64,000 nt of DNA from Mastigias papua (Eukaryota > Cnidaria > Scyphozoa > Rhizostomeae > Mastigiidae). The notes under the pieces were generated by a model. That model was not told the DNA's origin. It did not search any database and saw nothing but the letters and a program-made list of their open reading frames with translations. Where the stretch lies: NCBI GenBank assembly GCA_964019165.1, contig OZ025283.1, positions 7,535,001 through 7,599,000 of the forward strand, given 5' to 3'. This document shows positions 45,501 to 57,008 of the stretch, piece after piece (position 1 is the first letter of the stretch; each line of letters begins with the position of its first letter). Position numbers and translations under genes: made by a program.

Positions 45501-48500
45501 CCACCACCAGCATCATCATCAGCAGCAGCATCTCCATCGCCATCAACATCACCGTCAGCATCATCATTACCATCAGTATCACGACCGTCATCACCATCAC
45601 TATCATCATTACCATCAGCATCATGACAATCAGCAGCATCACCATTATCACCATCAACATCATCATCAACATCATCATCAACATCATCATCAACATCATC
45701 ATCAACATCATCATCAACATCATTAATCATCATTAGCAATCAGTAATGAATTCTGTATTCACTGCTCTAAAAATTACTATGCTGTAGGGTCTTCAAACCA
45801 GTCAACATTTCAGTTGTAAACTATGCACTACTCTTCTCCCATCTTTATGCGTGTTGCCACATCGGAGGCACTTTTTCGATCAAGGTTCAAGTCTTATTTC
45901 ATTCATTCATACAGCAAATTGGTTTAATGAACCCCTCGTGCCACAAACAATTTATTCTCATCGCGAGGTTTCTGGTTACCTCTGGTGGCTATTTATTTGT
46001 CCTGTTTTATGGATGGGGGGGGGGGGGGAACTCTCTCTCTCTCTCCATTAGTTAACCTATTTGTAGAGCACATTTACAACTATGTAACGTAACTAATATT
46101 TGGTAGTATATTTCATGTATTGGAAATTGTATGTAGGATTGATTGATAACTGAAATCAAATAAAATTAATTCTTCTGATCCGTAGAAATTCTCATGAAAG
46201 CTAACGAATGGGGATTCATTCCAAAGAAACATGGATAATATAGTAGTGCTCAGTGTTAATGTTATCTTTTGGCTTTTACAGATTCAAGCAACAAAGTCAT
46301 CATTGGTGCTGGTGGAAATGGATCAGTCATTTATGGTGGAAGTTTTTCTGGGTCCCTGCAACCATTCTCTTTGATTTCATCAACAAATATCATGACTATT
46401 AGAGTTCCTCCTTTGGAAGGAATTGGAAGCCACGCATTTGCATTCAATATTACATCCACCGATCTGCCAGGTTTGCTATGTTATTAATTTCAGTGTATAT
46501 TCTAAAATGCTGAGTAGCTACTTTTGCAAATTTTTTTGAGTCAATTAAGCATCCAAGCTATTAGCTGGTTTGAAGTGAATACACCTGAATTTTCTGGCTT
46601 TATGAGCAGGCGTTGTTGCTCGTTAATGATTGATTGAAGATGATAATAGGTTCTACGGCACGTACAACTTGCAGCAAACAACTTAAGTTGTGCATGTCGA
46701 CTGCCCCATAGTATTCATTGCCTGGTCCAGGCCGGGGAGACGTACAGTTAGACCAACATCAGGTTTCATAGTTTGGACTGTAATATTTGTATGACTTTAA
46801 CCCTTCCTTTGATTTACCAGTCTGTAGGAACGCATGGTTAGAGTATTATACGATTAATGTGTATTTGTCTCTGGGAACTCGATCAGTAGAATATCATTAT
46901 GAGCTAAGATTATTACTAATTTCGAATGTTTTGCTCAATAATACCCAAAGCATTTCCAGTTTTGTTATCAGGTGTTCAGCATTTCCTCAAGTCCCAAGAA
47001 GTCAGGATTTGCTTGTATCTTTCAGTTGCTTTCCGCTTTCGTGGGCTCAAAACTTAGCCTATTGCAGTGGTTCTACCTTTTGTTTCCAAGCTATCCTGCT
47101 GTAATTACATGGTTTAGTTGGATTGTCACTGACAGCGTTTTTTATCATTGTTTGTGTACATTACAAAGTCTGCTTTTGCTTTTTAGCACATTCTGCAAGT
47201 TCCACAAGCTCGTCATCAGGTCAGCATATTTTTGTTGTATTACGTTTCTTCATTTTATTTGAGGTTACTTAACTGTTTCTGCAGACTGAGGTTTGGAGAG
47301 CTTTTTGAGAGAAAGCCTCGACCGCCTTACTAAAGAAGTGACTGGTGCAGTGGTTGTGGTATTTTGAAATCCTTCATCTAGGCAGAATATTCACAGTTGC
47401 ATGGGATGAGAGACTTATAGCAATTGTTTGCATGCATTAGGTTCCGGATCCAAACCTAGACTGCATTGTTCAGTATATTGAATTCATACCAGTGTTCATA
47501 TATCTTTTTCTAGTTGATACAGTATAGTTGTCCTTTGCCCTCTCCTTTCTTATATTTCCCGGATACTCATCTCACTTTGTATTCGCATAAATATATACAA
47601 ATAGGCAACTACAATACGATACCACATTAAGCATGGATTTGCATAGCAATCTTGTGGCCATTACAAATAATGCGCTACTAGTATAAACAGAATGATAGCA
47701 TAAATGGCGAAAATTTGACTGTTGAGCGTTGAGGGGGAAAGGGCAAAGGGCAAAGAGCAGCCGCCCACCGCTATGATTTAAAGTGAAATTTTATTCAAAT
47801 TTTGTTTTCTGTCAACAGGTTTCAAGCTCATATATGTTATTCGAGGTATAAGGATGTTTTTTGATATCAATCCTTTCTCTCGTTTCATGGTTCTGCCCTT
47901 TTTCTATGGATCTTTTCATTGATCCCTCGTCTCGTCTACCCGTCCTTCCGACCTTCTTTACTTTCATTATTGATTGTTGAATAATAGAACCGCACAAATT
48001 GGCCTTGGAAATGTCTCCAAACAGTCTACTTGAAATGTTGATTTTGTTTACAGTGGTTGATTACTGTTAGTTGCTGGCGTTCTACGTTTTGTGCTGTCCA
48101 ATCGGTTTATTATGAAGTATACTGTTCTTGTGTTAAATACTGCAACAGTGCTAAGTCATCATGATGTAATCACTTGCTCTCTTATTTTGACATTAATAAA
48201 GTGCCATGATGTACCTACAATTGCCGCCAAAACTCTTGGAACACCATGCTTCTTTTCTCTATACGCTATCTCCCCTCCCCCCCCCCATACAATGTTGTAA
48301 TATGGCTAGGAAATGAAGAAAAATTGAGATCTAAGTTGAGCAAGTGCACCAAACATTCTGGGACATATTCCTCCTTCTTCTCAACATTGTTTCAGGGGGG
48401 GGAAGGGGGTCTGTTTGTGTGAAATACGACAATGAGGCGTTAAATATCCATTTCCTGGCAATTCCACGCTACTGTTCCAACTACTTTTGGCGGCCATTGT

Positions 48501-51500
48501 AGCTACCTTCCACCTCTTTTTTATTCGCAGATTGTAAAGGAAGCATCTCTAAATTCACATACTACCTGTCTGGCACAATCAAACCAAGATCGGGTGTTAC
48601 CAAATATTATAACAATGAGCATTGTATTTTCAAGTTTATTACTTATGGATACAGAATTGCGTTTGAATTCGAAGTGTTTGACACCGGTAGGCAATTAATT
48701 TTTCATTAGTGTTACGGTATTTCCATTAATGGCAAAAACGAATATTGCAAATTCAATGAGTAACGAAGGGGAACTTTAATCAGATCAATTATGCACCATT
48801 GGAATGTAAACTTTTGAAATTCCATAGAGATTCCTCTTCATATATTGTTTGGTAGAGAAGTATATGAACAAGATTTACTTTCATTGTGTATAGCAGACTA
48901 TGGGCAATGCACGGCCCACGGAACATATATGGCCTTTTACTTGATTCTGACTGGCCCGTGAAAGTAAGAGTACGAAAGAAATATCTGCTGTAATTTCGTC
49001 TACATCATGCACCACTGCTGCATTGCTTGTACTTCATTGTATTCTATTATATTCCTATTCTATTCCTATTCTATTCCTATTCTATTCCTATTCTATTCTA
49101 TTCCATTCTATTCTATTCTATTCTATTCTATTCTATTCTATTCTATTCTATTCTATTCAAAAAATCGCAATTAATTTTATGAATTTAGCCTTTTGACCTT
49201 TGATATTTTGATAGTTTTGCGTCTCGTGTCGCCCCTTTATATTGACTGATTGACTTTTATAGCCCTACTTCAGTGACTGCTCTCGTAGCAATTTTGATAT
49301 AGGGAAGGTTGCTAGGTTAATGAAACTGAATGCTGTGTCACCTTTCTTTCATGCTTACTTTGATTCGTATAGTTTGTTATTCAAGTTCATACGGGTTTGA
49401 CTGTATGTCTCCTTTAACGTGCACCTCTAATGATATCTTCATTTTCCATTACAGAGTACAAGTCTGACTACGTTCAATTTTTGAATAACGGCATAATTGG
49501 GCAGAATCGATTCTCCGGTTATCGTTATCCATTCAAGTTTACCTCAAAAAGAAGTCATTTTGAGATGTTGTTCGTAACAGATAGTCGTGTCACTCGAAGC
49601 GGATTTGAGCTTTATATAAAGACAACATTGAACAATGGTATGCTGTATTACATTATGAAATGAAGTTGGCACAGTTTAGTAGATAGTAGTATTTGTATAT
49701 TTGTGTATAATTATGTAAAACACATTTGGAAGTATGTATCCCACAGGAATCCATATCTTGCAAATTTACTCTCAAGATCTCAACTAGATACAGTCAGAAG
49801 GTACAATTAACTTTGGCAAAGAATGTAAATATGATGAGTATTTTCCAGAGTTGATTTCAGAACGAAACTGTAGATATTCTTGCTGAGGACTTTGCCCTGT
49901 CAGGATCTATCATCCTGGAATGGCCATACATTGATGCTTTCTTCTCTCTACTTGAGTTTCTCATACTTCTGACCTGAGTCTTGATAAATGATCAATCTTT
50001 GATAGGCATTACCCTCTGTGAACGGGTTTATTGCGTTGTTTCCTTTGAATTGCTTTACATAGAAGCATTGCTCTGAAGTGCAGTACCGAATCAACAAAAT
50101 TTATACCTTTTGATTGTTTGTAAGTTGTTTTCTCTGTGATATTGTACAATTTCTCTTATTATTTCAGCCATGCCCGCTACTCCATCTGATCCGAAACCAA
50201 CTTATCGTGGTGGATCATTTTTATCTGAAAGTAAATCTTATTCATATATTTCTACGAAGAATTTATTGTAAAAATTACTCAAAAGTACCTTGGAAAAATA
50301 GGATCACTGTATGAAAAATTTGTTTATGTTCTGTTTGTTATTTATCAAGTCATGTAGCGTGATTGAATCATTATTGTGATAATCCAAGAATTTAGTCTAT
50401 TTGCATACTTTAATTAGCTAGCTACTCTCTGCCCAGTATCAACCATCGCTGTGGAGAAGCCCCGTAGTGTCCTTTTTTGGGTAGTTACATCTAGCTAATA
50501 ATATATCTTGATTCCATGGTCTGCAAAGTGTTCTAGGTCTCCATATTTATGCTGCTTCTTTATCCCCTTTTAGTGACATTTGATCACATTTCTTTGTTGA
50601 ATATCATTTCGATCTTTCTGAGATATAATGTTTATTTATTTATACTTATTTATCTCCATATTTAGTAATTTCATTTCTTTTACCACAGCATGTAGCTATC
50701 AAACGCAGCCAGCACAATACACAGCAGGAGACTCTTTGTTTGGTGAGATTACCTTTGATCGGACGAAAGGAAATGCCAATTTGTTGGTGCCCAGCTATTG
50801 CGCATGGAAAGGCAATGGTACTGCCGGCTCAAAATACTTTATAGAATTTAGATATGTTGATACAGGTATGTTTTCTTTGATATTTGCAAAGTTTTGGATA
50901 ACTCATCTAAAATTTATTTAGATTATTGTTTCAAGTGCGCCTTTAGTTTATTGCAGAATTAATCAGTTTTTTGTGGTGAGTGCCAGTAAGTGTTTTGTGT
51001 CCAAAATGACTCGAAAATGTAAAGGAGAGCAATTTGTTTCGAAGACTGAAGCTCTGATATAGTATTAACCCGATTGTTATGTTATCTGTAGACATGGGTT
51101 AAGAAATATGTATTGATGATTTTGTCTTGTGGAATGAATCTTTAGGATCAGAAGATTTTAGTTATTGCAGACTAAGACTCGCCTTTCCATAGCAGCAAAC
51201 CATATTGTAGGATGCTAGTGTAATGTATTGCTGCATACCATGGTTTTTCTGTATGTACCTTTTTATGAAGTTCGCTTCAATTCAATTATGAAATACTACT
51301 CGGATGTAGTAATAGAAGCTAGCCTCTATATGAAAAGGCCTAACACTATTACATACGTTAGTTTGCCCTTATTATAGTGTTAAACTATTGGGATTGTGGA
51401 AAGTCAAGTTTTTTGGTGTAGTGTTGTTATTTTTCATCCTCTTGGCAACTACTGAATGTAGCCATTGTTACTAGTTGTATCCTCGCTTGCTGGTGAAATC

Positions 51501-54500
51501 GTCATTGAGCATCTTCGTTTGCGACTGGTCTACAGTCTTTTTGTTGATTGTCGTTTTCCAACTCCTTTATTTTTAAGAGGTGATCCCTATCGATTTCAAG
51601 GTTCTTTAAACAATGTCTTGAGAGTGAATTATGAAGGTGGAAAGTCAAAAGAAGTCAGAGGCCTTGTAAGTGTAAAGAACCTGGGTCTGGTCCAGACTAG
51701 CAGTCAGTTCAACATTACAATTAAAATGAACAGTACCAATTCGTCAAATATACGTATGGTGTATTCAACTAGCCCAGGTAACCTTTATCGTCTTTATATT
51801 GCCTTTGTATTTGGTATTTCCAGGTTTACTATTGAATGTGTAATTATTTGCAATTTCTCGTTAAATCTATGCAAGTTTAAAGGGCCTAAGTATGGCATTT
51901 CTCACTTTGAATGTAATCGGTTATCTACTTTTTTTGCACATTTTGACCTTTGAAATTTGACTTTTGACCATAGTCTTTTGGCGCAGATTTGTGTATATAC
52001 ATACTCATCTGTAAAACTTTAACTGCTTGATCGCCAAGTCACCTGCATCAGTAATTTGTATGTTTGTGTATCAATATTTTCAGACTTTTTATTTTGATTG
52101 CGCTATTGATTATTTCGCAAGACATTCTTTGTTCACTGTTTTTAGTCTCTGCTCTTAGTTCTCATCGTTTTGATTGCCTCTGCCTCTGGCCTATGTCAAC
52201 TTCGAATTGGTGTCTAGCTTAGCAACAAGGCGCTATTTTTCGAATGTCAATAGTATATGAGTTGTGCTTATTAAATTCTGGTGCTTTCTTCCGTCTTACT
52301 TCATGCTTGTGTTCTTTAGGTTGCTATTCGAATTCTCTACGATCATACTACTTACATATCGGCGTAGGTATGTTGATAATATGTAAATACCATTTAATTG
52401 TCATATTTGCTTTACCTTTTCGTGGCATGTTTTTTTGCCGATTTTTACTTGTAATTGCAATTTCTCAGTAGAATGATGTAATGAATTTTATTTGTTATTT
52501 ATTTTAGTCGATTCAGGATGTTACTGCAAAGGCTTCAAATACGGGTTTTTGGATAGTTATGGTGGCTGCCAGTGCGGCAATAATCCACCCGCTTTCTATG
52601 GATTGTTCATGCAGCATCCAAACTTGTGCACATATTGCTTCTTTTTCTGCACTTATGGGCGACTGTATGTCAACGAGAGTAAGTTGGAAAATTATTATGT
52701 TTTATGGGTATAGCCTATCCGGTAGAAAATGCAACAGAAAAGCTGCAATATATATAGTTAGATCTCTGACTCTTATATGCGATCTTGCATCTCAGAGTTG
52801 TTTGAATAAATGATAGAAATACATCCATAAGTTGTGATAGGGATGGACATAAGTTGAATTGCTATGGCAAGATTGATTGCCATATACCTACTCTATCATT
52901 GAAATAATATACTTAAGATATATAGAGGAATTTTTAAATATACTGACTTGTGTTGTAGACATGTCGATTATAGGGATCAATATTGCCTGTGATGAAAATA
53001 ATCGAAACGTTTACAACAAAAGACAGCGTATATTTGAATGTATGTATGTATGCATATATATGTAAGAAATTACAGGAGGGTGCTATATATTGTTCTTCAA
53101 AGTAGTCAAGCAGAGCTCGTTTTATTGTAGGTTCAGTCTGGTTAAGATATGATTAGTAGGAACCTGATGTTTCATTGTGCAATTGTACCCTTGTTAGACG
53201 CTGATCGCTATGAACTCCTGTACATTTGAATATCATTGACTTCTTATATTTCATATGTTTTTAGATTCAGGTGGATCTCACCACGATAAGAATGCGAAGA
53301 CTACTGATTCACACAAAGGACTAAGTTCTGTTACAGTGATGTTAATAACAATACCTATTGTATGGCTGCTTGTTGTGGTCGTTTTTGGAGGATGGAGTTT
53401 TTATCAGAGACGACAGTCTTCACCTAGAAGCGAAGCTGTGAGCACCATGACAGATCATAGTAAGTTCGGTTTCCATCTCTTAAGAGAAGTTGTTGTTTGG
53501 AGTAATAATTTAGGTAAAATGCTTATTTATTAGTTAGTACTCGGTATCGCGTCAACATATTGTTTTCACTGCTCTGTTATGTGGTAAATGTCAGCTTTAG
53601 TTACTTGAATTAATCTTAGTGACTTATATATTTTTAATAAAAACTTTATATCATTACTAAAACTGTGCCTATGACCCTATTTAGCTTATTTTTCTCTTGC
53701 AAGTCGTTTGAAGCCCGAGGATAGTTAAGTTGTCAGCCATCATTGTGCAGAGAGGTGTGATTTGCTTAAAATCAGCCTTTCGAGGTTGTTTCTTAAAGAC
53801 AATACCTCAATTGTTTGTCGAAGAGGCTTTGTGTCATAGATATAGCACCTTATTGAAAGAGAAAGAATAGCTCTGCAGAATTTATATAAAGGACATTTTC
53901 CATTCGATTTAAATTATGGGCTGCTAATACAATCAATAAAGTACGCACGTGGGTGCGAATTTTACAATCATCGCTACAGAATTGTCAGTAGAAACAGGAG
54001 AGGGTTTAGTATTCAGTTATAATTACCTCGTCAATTGAAAATGGTACTTACAAAGTTTTATGATACTTTTACAGCTAGAAGCCAAGGAAATACAGGTCGA
54101 TATGCACGTTTCGTCGATGAGCCTGCTGCAGAAGGTATGTTAGGTTTGCCTTTGATCATTATTCCATGGAATCTCCTTTAGGCCATGTGAATAAAGGAAA
54201 ACTCGAGATGCTGCTGAAATCGTTCTTTTTGTCATATTCAAAGATCTCTTCAGATGCCAAAAGGAAGAACTGTTATCCTTGGAACAGATACGGTATTATT
54301 GTGGGAGCAATAGGTACGGGGAGTAGAGCATGGCTCAAGGGGCATTATTTATCGGAATATTTTCGGACAGACATGAAAGGGGCAAATTGTGGTGTCTTTC
54401 AATCAATGTTGTAGCCACGCCAAAATACTTAACTTATGATTGTAGGATCCCCTTTTTGAGATAATTTCGACATTGAAGTGAACTGAACTCGCAGGTATTT

Positions 54501-54594
54501 AAAGATGTCATTATTTGCGAATAGTAGTTTGTTTATTGACTTCAAAGTTGATTTTTATTTTTGTTCTCTTGAAATTATAGGGATTCAGCGATAG
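33448..54594 (+). CDS. LDLa-MAM-LDLa-MAM-CUB-like-WSC-like single-pass receptor, copy 2 (complete, 23 exons)
   Basis: Exons: 33448-33523, 36827-37054, 37236-37325, 37808-37974, 38397-38502, 38750-38866, 39733-39879, 40050-40150, 40729-40905, 41609-41699, 42513-42539, 43363-43509, 46282-46470, 48531-48686, 49455-49637, 50168-50230, 50689-50865, 51601-51777, 52320-52367, 52508-52678, 53271-53459, 54075-54134 and 54581-54594 (TAG). All junctions are AG/GT, mostly phase 1, and the 2901 nt sum is open (966 residues). Layout: signal peptide 1-25; LDLa 31-70; MAM about 76-222; short LDLa about 223-261; MAM about 268-430; CUB-like 443-554, 555-667 and 689-806; Cys-rich WSC-like 807-879; TM about 900-924; tail of about 40 residues. 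Such mosaics are adhesion or ligand-binding receptors; no ligand or enzymatic role can be read. The start is supported by ATG plus a Leu-rich signal. Expression evidence is absent. Confidence 0.78.
33708..34130. repeat. Cluster of AGCCCGGGCTGG palindromic words
   Basis: The word AGCCCGGGCTGG or a close variant (CCGGGCTGGAA, CCTGGGCTGG) occurs about six times in 420 bp of the first intron of receptor copy 2, usually followed by AAAT or TTTTC. It looks like a degraded repeat element with palindromic ends; family unknown. Confidence 0.5.
34422..34478. repeat. (TTCA)n microsatellite
   Basis: About 14 units of TTCA within the first intron of receptor copy 2. Confidence 0.95.
34613..34906. mobile_element. 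MITE family 1, copy 1 (TA-flanked, Tc1/mariner-like)
   Basis: The termini CAATCCTCGCCAAAATTGTT and the inverted CTAATTTTGGCGTGGATTG are flanked on both sides by TA (34611-34612, 34907-34908). Inside, a second inverted pair (CCCTCCCCCTGATACAATGTTG and its mirror with G-runs) repeats in the other copies. TA duplication is the hallmark of Tc1/mariner integration. Confidence 0.8.
36827..38502 (+). other. Exons 2-5 of receptor copy 2: LDLa and first MAM domain
   Basis: Exon 2 has six Cys in LDLa spacing ending CDYHRDCPGGEDESDC, with the acidic Ca-binding end, then the MAM opener RCDFEKDMCDWM. Exons 3-5 carry the MAM body (LRFKYLI, WYQAFVQLP, FELGNVSFS). The phase pattern 1-1-1-0-1 matches the second MAM block. 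Confidence 0.82.
38750..41699 (+). other. Exons 6-10 of receptor copy 2: short LDLa and second MAM domain
   Basis: Exon 6 ends CDFKVDCFDGSDEFNC (LDLa core DGSDE) but has only four Cys, so the first disulfide is missing. Exon 7 opens MAM with RCDFESSLCNWE. Exon 10 closes it with GHIAIDDVSFAPEC, the strongly conserved MAM end. Confidence 0.85.
43967..44241. mobile_element. MITE family 1, copy 2
   Basis: Begins CAATCACTGCCAGAAGTCCT and ends with the inverse CTTCTGGCAGTGATTG, flanked by TA on both sides. It shares GGAACACC/GTGTTCC and the inner ACAATGTTG/CAACATTGT pair with copies 34613 and 48218. It lies in the intron between the two halves of the first CUB-like module. Confidence 0.8.
44718..45234. 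mobile_element. MITE family 2, complete copy (CCGTAAA termini, TA-flanked)
   Basis: Termini CCGTAAAGACTTGATTAAGC and the inverse GCTTACTCGAGTCTTTACGG sit between TA duplications (44716-44717, 45235-45236). Subterminal CTCGAATAAGCCCCCACCC words repeat several times on both sides. The about 230 bp core has no clear ORF. Confidence 0.8.
45487..45735. repeat. (ATC/CAT)n-rich microsatellite
   Basis: Imperfect ATC/ACC/AGC triplets becoming a regular CATCATCAA array at the end. The Asp/Val-rich and Met/Leu-rich frames across it are repeat artefacts. Confidence 0.9.
48218..48499. mobile_element. MITE family 1, copy 3
   Basis: Termini CAATTGCCGCCAAAACTCTT and the inverse CTACTTTTGGCGGCCATTG, flanked by TA (48216-48217, 48500-48501). 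C-run ACAATGTTG and CAACATTGT with a G-run lie inside, as in the other two copies. It ends only 30 bp before the exon at 48531. Confidence 0.8.
49040..49157. repeat. (TTCTA)n microsatellite
   Basis: Pentanucleotide TTCTA array with CTATTCCTATT variants at its start, in an intron of receptor copy 2. Confidence 0.95.
52320..52678 (+). other. Exons 19-20 of receptor copy 2: Cys-rich WSC-like module
   Basis: [13 protein letters not shown], then [20 protein letters not shown] and CGNNPP with further Cys at CTYCFFFC. GCY start and CxCG core recall WSC carbohydrate-binding domains, but the Cys order is unusual. Copy 1 encodes nearly the same module. Confidence 0.5.
53271..54594 (+). other. Exons 21-23 of receptor copy 2: transmembrane helix and cytoplasmic tail
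   Basis: Exon 21 encodes VTVMLITIPIVWLLVVVVFG, then WSFYQRR. A second acceptor 6 bp upstream (53265) would add two residues without changing frame. Exon 22 has RYARFVDEP where copy 1 has QYSHIANEP. The last exon adds GIQR and a stop. Confidence 0.75.
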
Positions 54595-54833
54595 ATTGAT
54601 GATGCACGTGAATATGGAGTGAATGTTGATGAAAGTTAGATCTACACTACTATCATTTGCAAACGCACATACGGACTTTCACCAACTGTTCTCGCTGGTA
54701 TGTTAACATTGTATTAAACGCGACTGGAAGCCCAACGAATGTACTATTTTATTGAATTTCTTAATTCTACAGCAGGAGACCTTGTTTGTTGCATATGGGG
54801 AGCAGCAGAAACTGCGCCCAGATAACGTAAACG

Positions 54834-54839
54834 AATAAA
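54834..54839 (+). terminator. Candidate polyadenylation signal of receptor copy 2
   Basis: AATAAA 240 bp after the stop codon at 54592-54594. It is the first canonical hexamer downstream of the stop; the cleavage site is not determined. Confidence 0.45.
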
Positions 54840-55643
54840 AATTGTTGTATTGTTCGTATTGGCTTCAGCACCTTTAGATTAAATGTACATGTTTTGTATT
54901 GTACAGCTAAGTAACTTAATAATTAGAGCATTTTCGCTGTTGAGATTTTTTATATCTGTAATCTTGATTCTTTTAATCATTTCTTGAAAATTTGCTAGTT
55001 AATTTATTTTTCCTCTTTTTATATCTTTTGGACGTCAACACGAATAATTTTAGGAAGTGACTTTTGGCGCTTTATTATCGAATTTTGTGCCGCTTGAACT
55101 TCAATCTGCAACTTAAGATTGATATTGAATTCGGAAAATGCAACTTGAATCATCGTCAGTATGATCTGATACAATCATTCCGTAAATTTATAAAAGACAA
55201 GGGATTCAAAGTCACGATTCGCAACTTATCGTAGATATTTTTGCGACGAAGCGCAGCCCATATTTTTGGAGCAGTTTATCGACCTTGAAAACCCATCTCT
55301 AAGTAAATTTTGAGTTTGGATGCAAACTCGATGTTTTCAGTACACATATGAACCTACTTAGATCCCAGGAACAACTAGTTCTCACCCGAAATCATGCATC
55401 TGAATATAAGCAGAGATGATCCTTTACATTGCTTTGTACCCCCATCCTGTGCAGTGCTGCTACTGGTTTTCAGGTACACTGTTTTGCTATCAGACATAAG
55501 TAGCAGGGGTGGGAATCAGGAAGCACGAACAAGAAAGGGTTTAAGACACGGTTTTATTCAGTTATCTATCCTAAAGATGCAATGTGGACACATGATCATT
55601 AGAGATTAACGAAATCAAGACGGTTAAACTGCAATGAGATCTA

Positions 55644-55956
55644 CCGTAAATCCTCGAATTGGCACCCCCTCGAATAAACCCCTCCCTTGAATAATCTCCC
55701 TTGCTAGAACTTCACATTGTTAATAAGCCCCCCCTCAAAAAGCCCCCACCCCAGATGATGATGACGACTTTGATAAAGGCTAGTGCTTAAATTTAGACTG
55801 TTCTTTTAATATTGTGGAGAATAAGAGCTTTGACAATGAACTTTTTATGTGACATGTGCCAAATAATTTTATAAGCCTCCCTCGAATAAGCCTTCCCCTT
55901 GAATAAGCCCCCACCCAAAAAGCATCAAAAATAAATAAGCCCTCGAAGATTTACGG
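55644..55956. mobile_element. MITE family 2, complete short copy
   Basis: Starts CCGTAAATCCTCGAATTGG and ends with the inverse CCTCGAAGATTTACGG between TA duplications (55642-55643, 55957-55958). CTCGAATAAGCC words lie near both ends. It shares a core sequence (TTAGACTGTTCTTTTA..., GACATGTGCC) with the degenerate copy at 25781. Confidence 0.8.
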
Positions 55957-56357
55957 TAAACTACAATCATATTATAGGCCATAACTTATAGTATCTTCTT
56001 TGAATCAATGATCGAAAATGCGAGCGATTTTACATGCATAAGGTTACTTATGAGTTTCCGTGAGAGGTGGAATTCAATACTTACATCAAGTAAGTCTTAA
56101 TCATCCATAAACAACTGTTATATTGTTATATTGTTCTTTCACAACGTCCATAGCAAATAGTAAGTACACAGTCTTTGAGGCAGTGAGGTTAACTTTTTCC
56201 GACAATGATCAACGGGGTAATTTGTACTTTGTAGTATTCATGTCCATGGACTCTGCAAGTCTTTATAGGAGGTCTAGCAGCGAATGATGCAGCTAGCGCT
56301 TGCTCAGTGTGCAGTGAACAAAGGATGCTCACTGACTGCTAATGTACGCAATGACAC

Positions 56358-56745
56358 ACTGGTCTCCTATGCACAGTGATCCTCAACACATGGTGTTCTC
56401 CTATACACAGTGGTCTTCTATAAACGGTGGTCTTCTATATGCAGTGGTTCTCTATACATTGTGGTCTCCTATACACAACGATCTCCTGTACAGAGTGGTC
56501 TTCTATAAACGGTGGTCTCCTATACACACTGGTCCTGTATACATTGTGGTCTCCTATACACAGTGGTCTTCTATCCATGGTGGTCTTATTCACTGGCCCT
56601 ATATACAGGGTGGTCTCCTATACATTGTGGTCTCCTATACACACTAGTTCTGTATACACGGTGGTCTCCTCTACACAGTGGTCTTCTATACATGGTGGTC
56701 TTATACACTGGTCCTATATACACAGTGGTCTCCTACACACTGAAG
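56358..56745. repeat. Minisatellite, unit about 17-22 bp (GTGGTCTCCTATACACA)
   Basis: About twenty imperfect units built on GTGGTCTCCTATACACA and GTGGTCTTCTATACATG. Trp/Ser/Tyr/His-rich frames in all three registers come from the repeat. Confidence 0.85.
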
Positions 56746-57008
56746 TCATATCTGAATAGCTAACTGTAGCATCCCAGTCCGTCTTGTTTGTGATGCATTC
56801 AACAGCTGGTTTTCTGCTAATATTTTCATGCGAATGGAATTGTCAGTCTTCCCTCCACTAAGTTATTGGTGTCCATTTGTCTTAGCTTTCTTTTAACGAA
56901 GAGAGCGGACTGTTGCATCAATGCTCTTAGGCTTTTTTGGGAAAATGTGATAGTGTAAGACGCACCGAATGACAGCTATGGCCATTTATAAGTGCCCGTT
57001 TATAGCCT

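Larger units (their letters stand above)
43363..51777 (+). other. Exons 12-18 of receptor copy 2: three CUB-like modules and hinge
   Basis: Each module is split over two exons at a phase-1 junction: 43363 with 46282, 48531 with 49455, and 50689 with 51601. The Pro-rich exon 50168-50230 forms a hinge. Pairs of Cys and FxAFFNTG/FEVFDTG/FRYVDTG ends of the first halves recur. The CUB label is by pattern (Cys pair, alternating strands) and is less sure than the MAM and LDLa calls. Confidence 0.6.
54840..57008. other. Spacer between receptor copy 2 and LINE/GPCR block
   Basis: Apart from MITE family 2 (55644-55956) and the minisatellite (56358-56745) nothing is recognised. A 71-codon frame at 55394 has no supporting features. 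Confidence 0.5.

Noticed and set aside
45392..45739. Asp/Val-rich acidic protein on the - strand
   Set aside because: Product of the ATC repeat; all frames are equally open.
56342..56763. Trp/Ser/Tyr/His repeat protein
   Set aside because: Minisatellite read in three frames; no start context or homology pattern.
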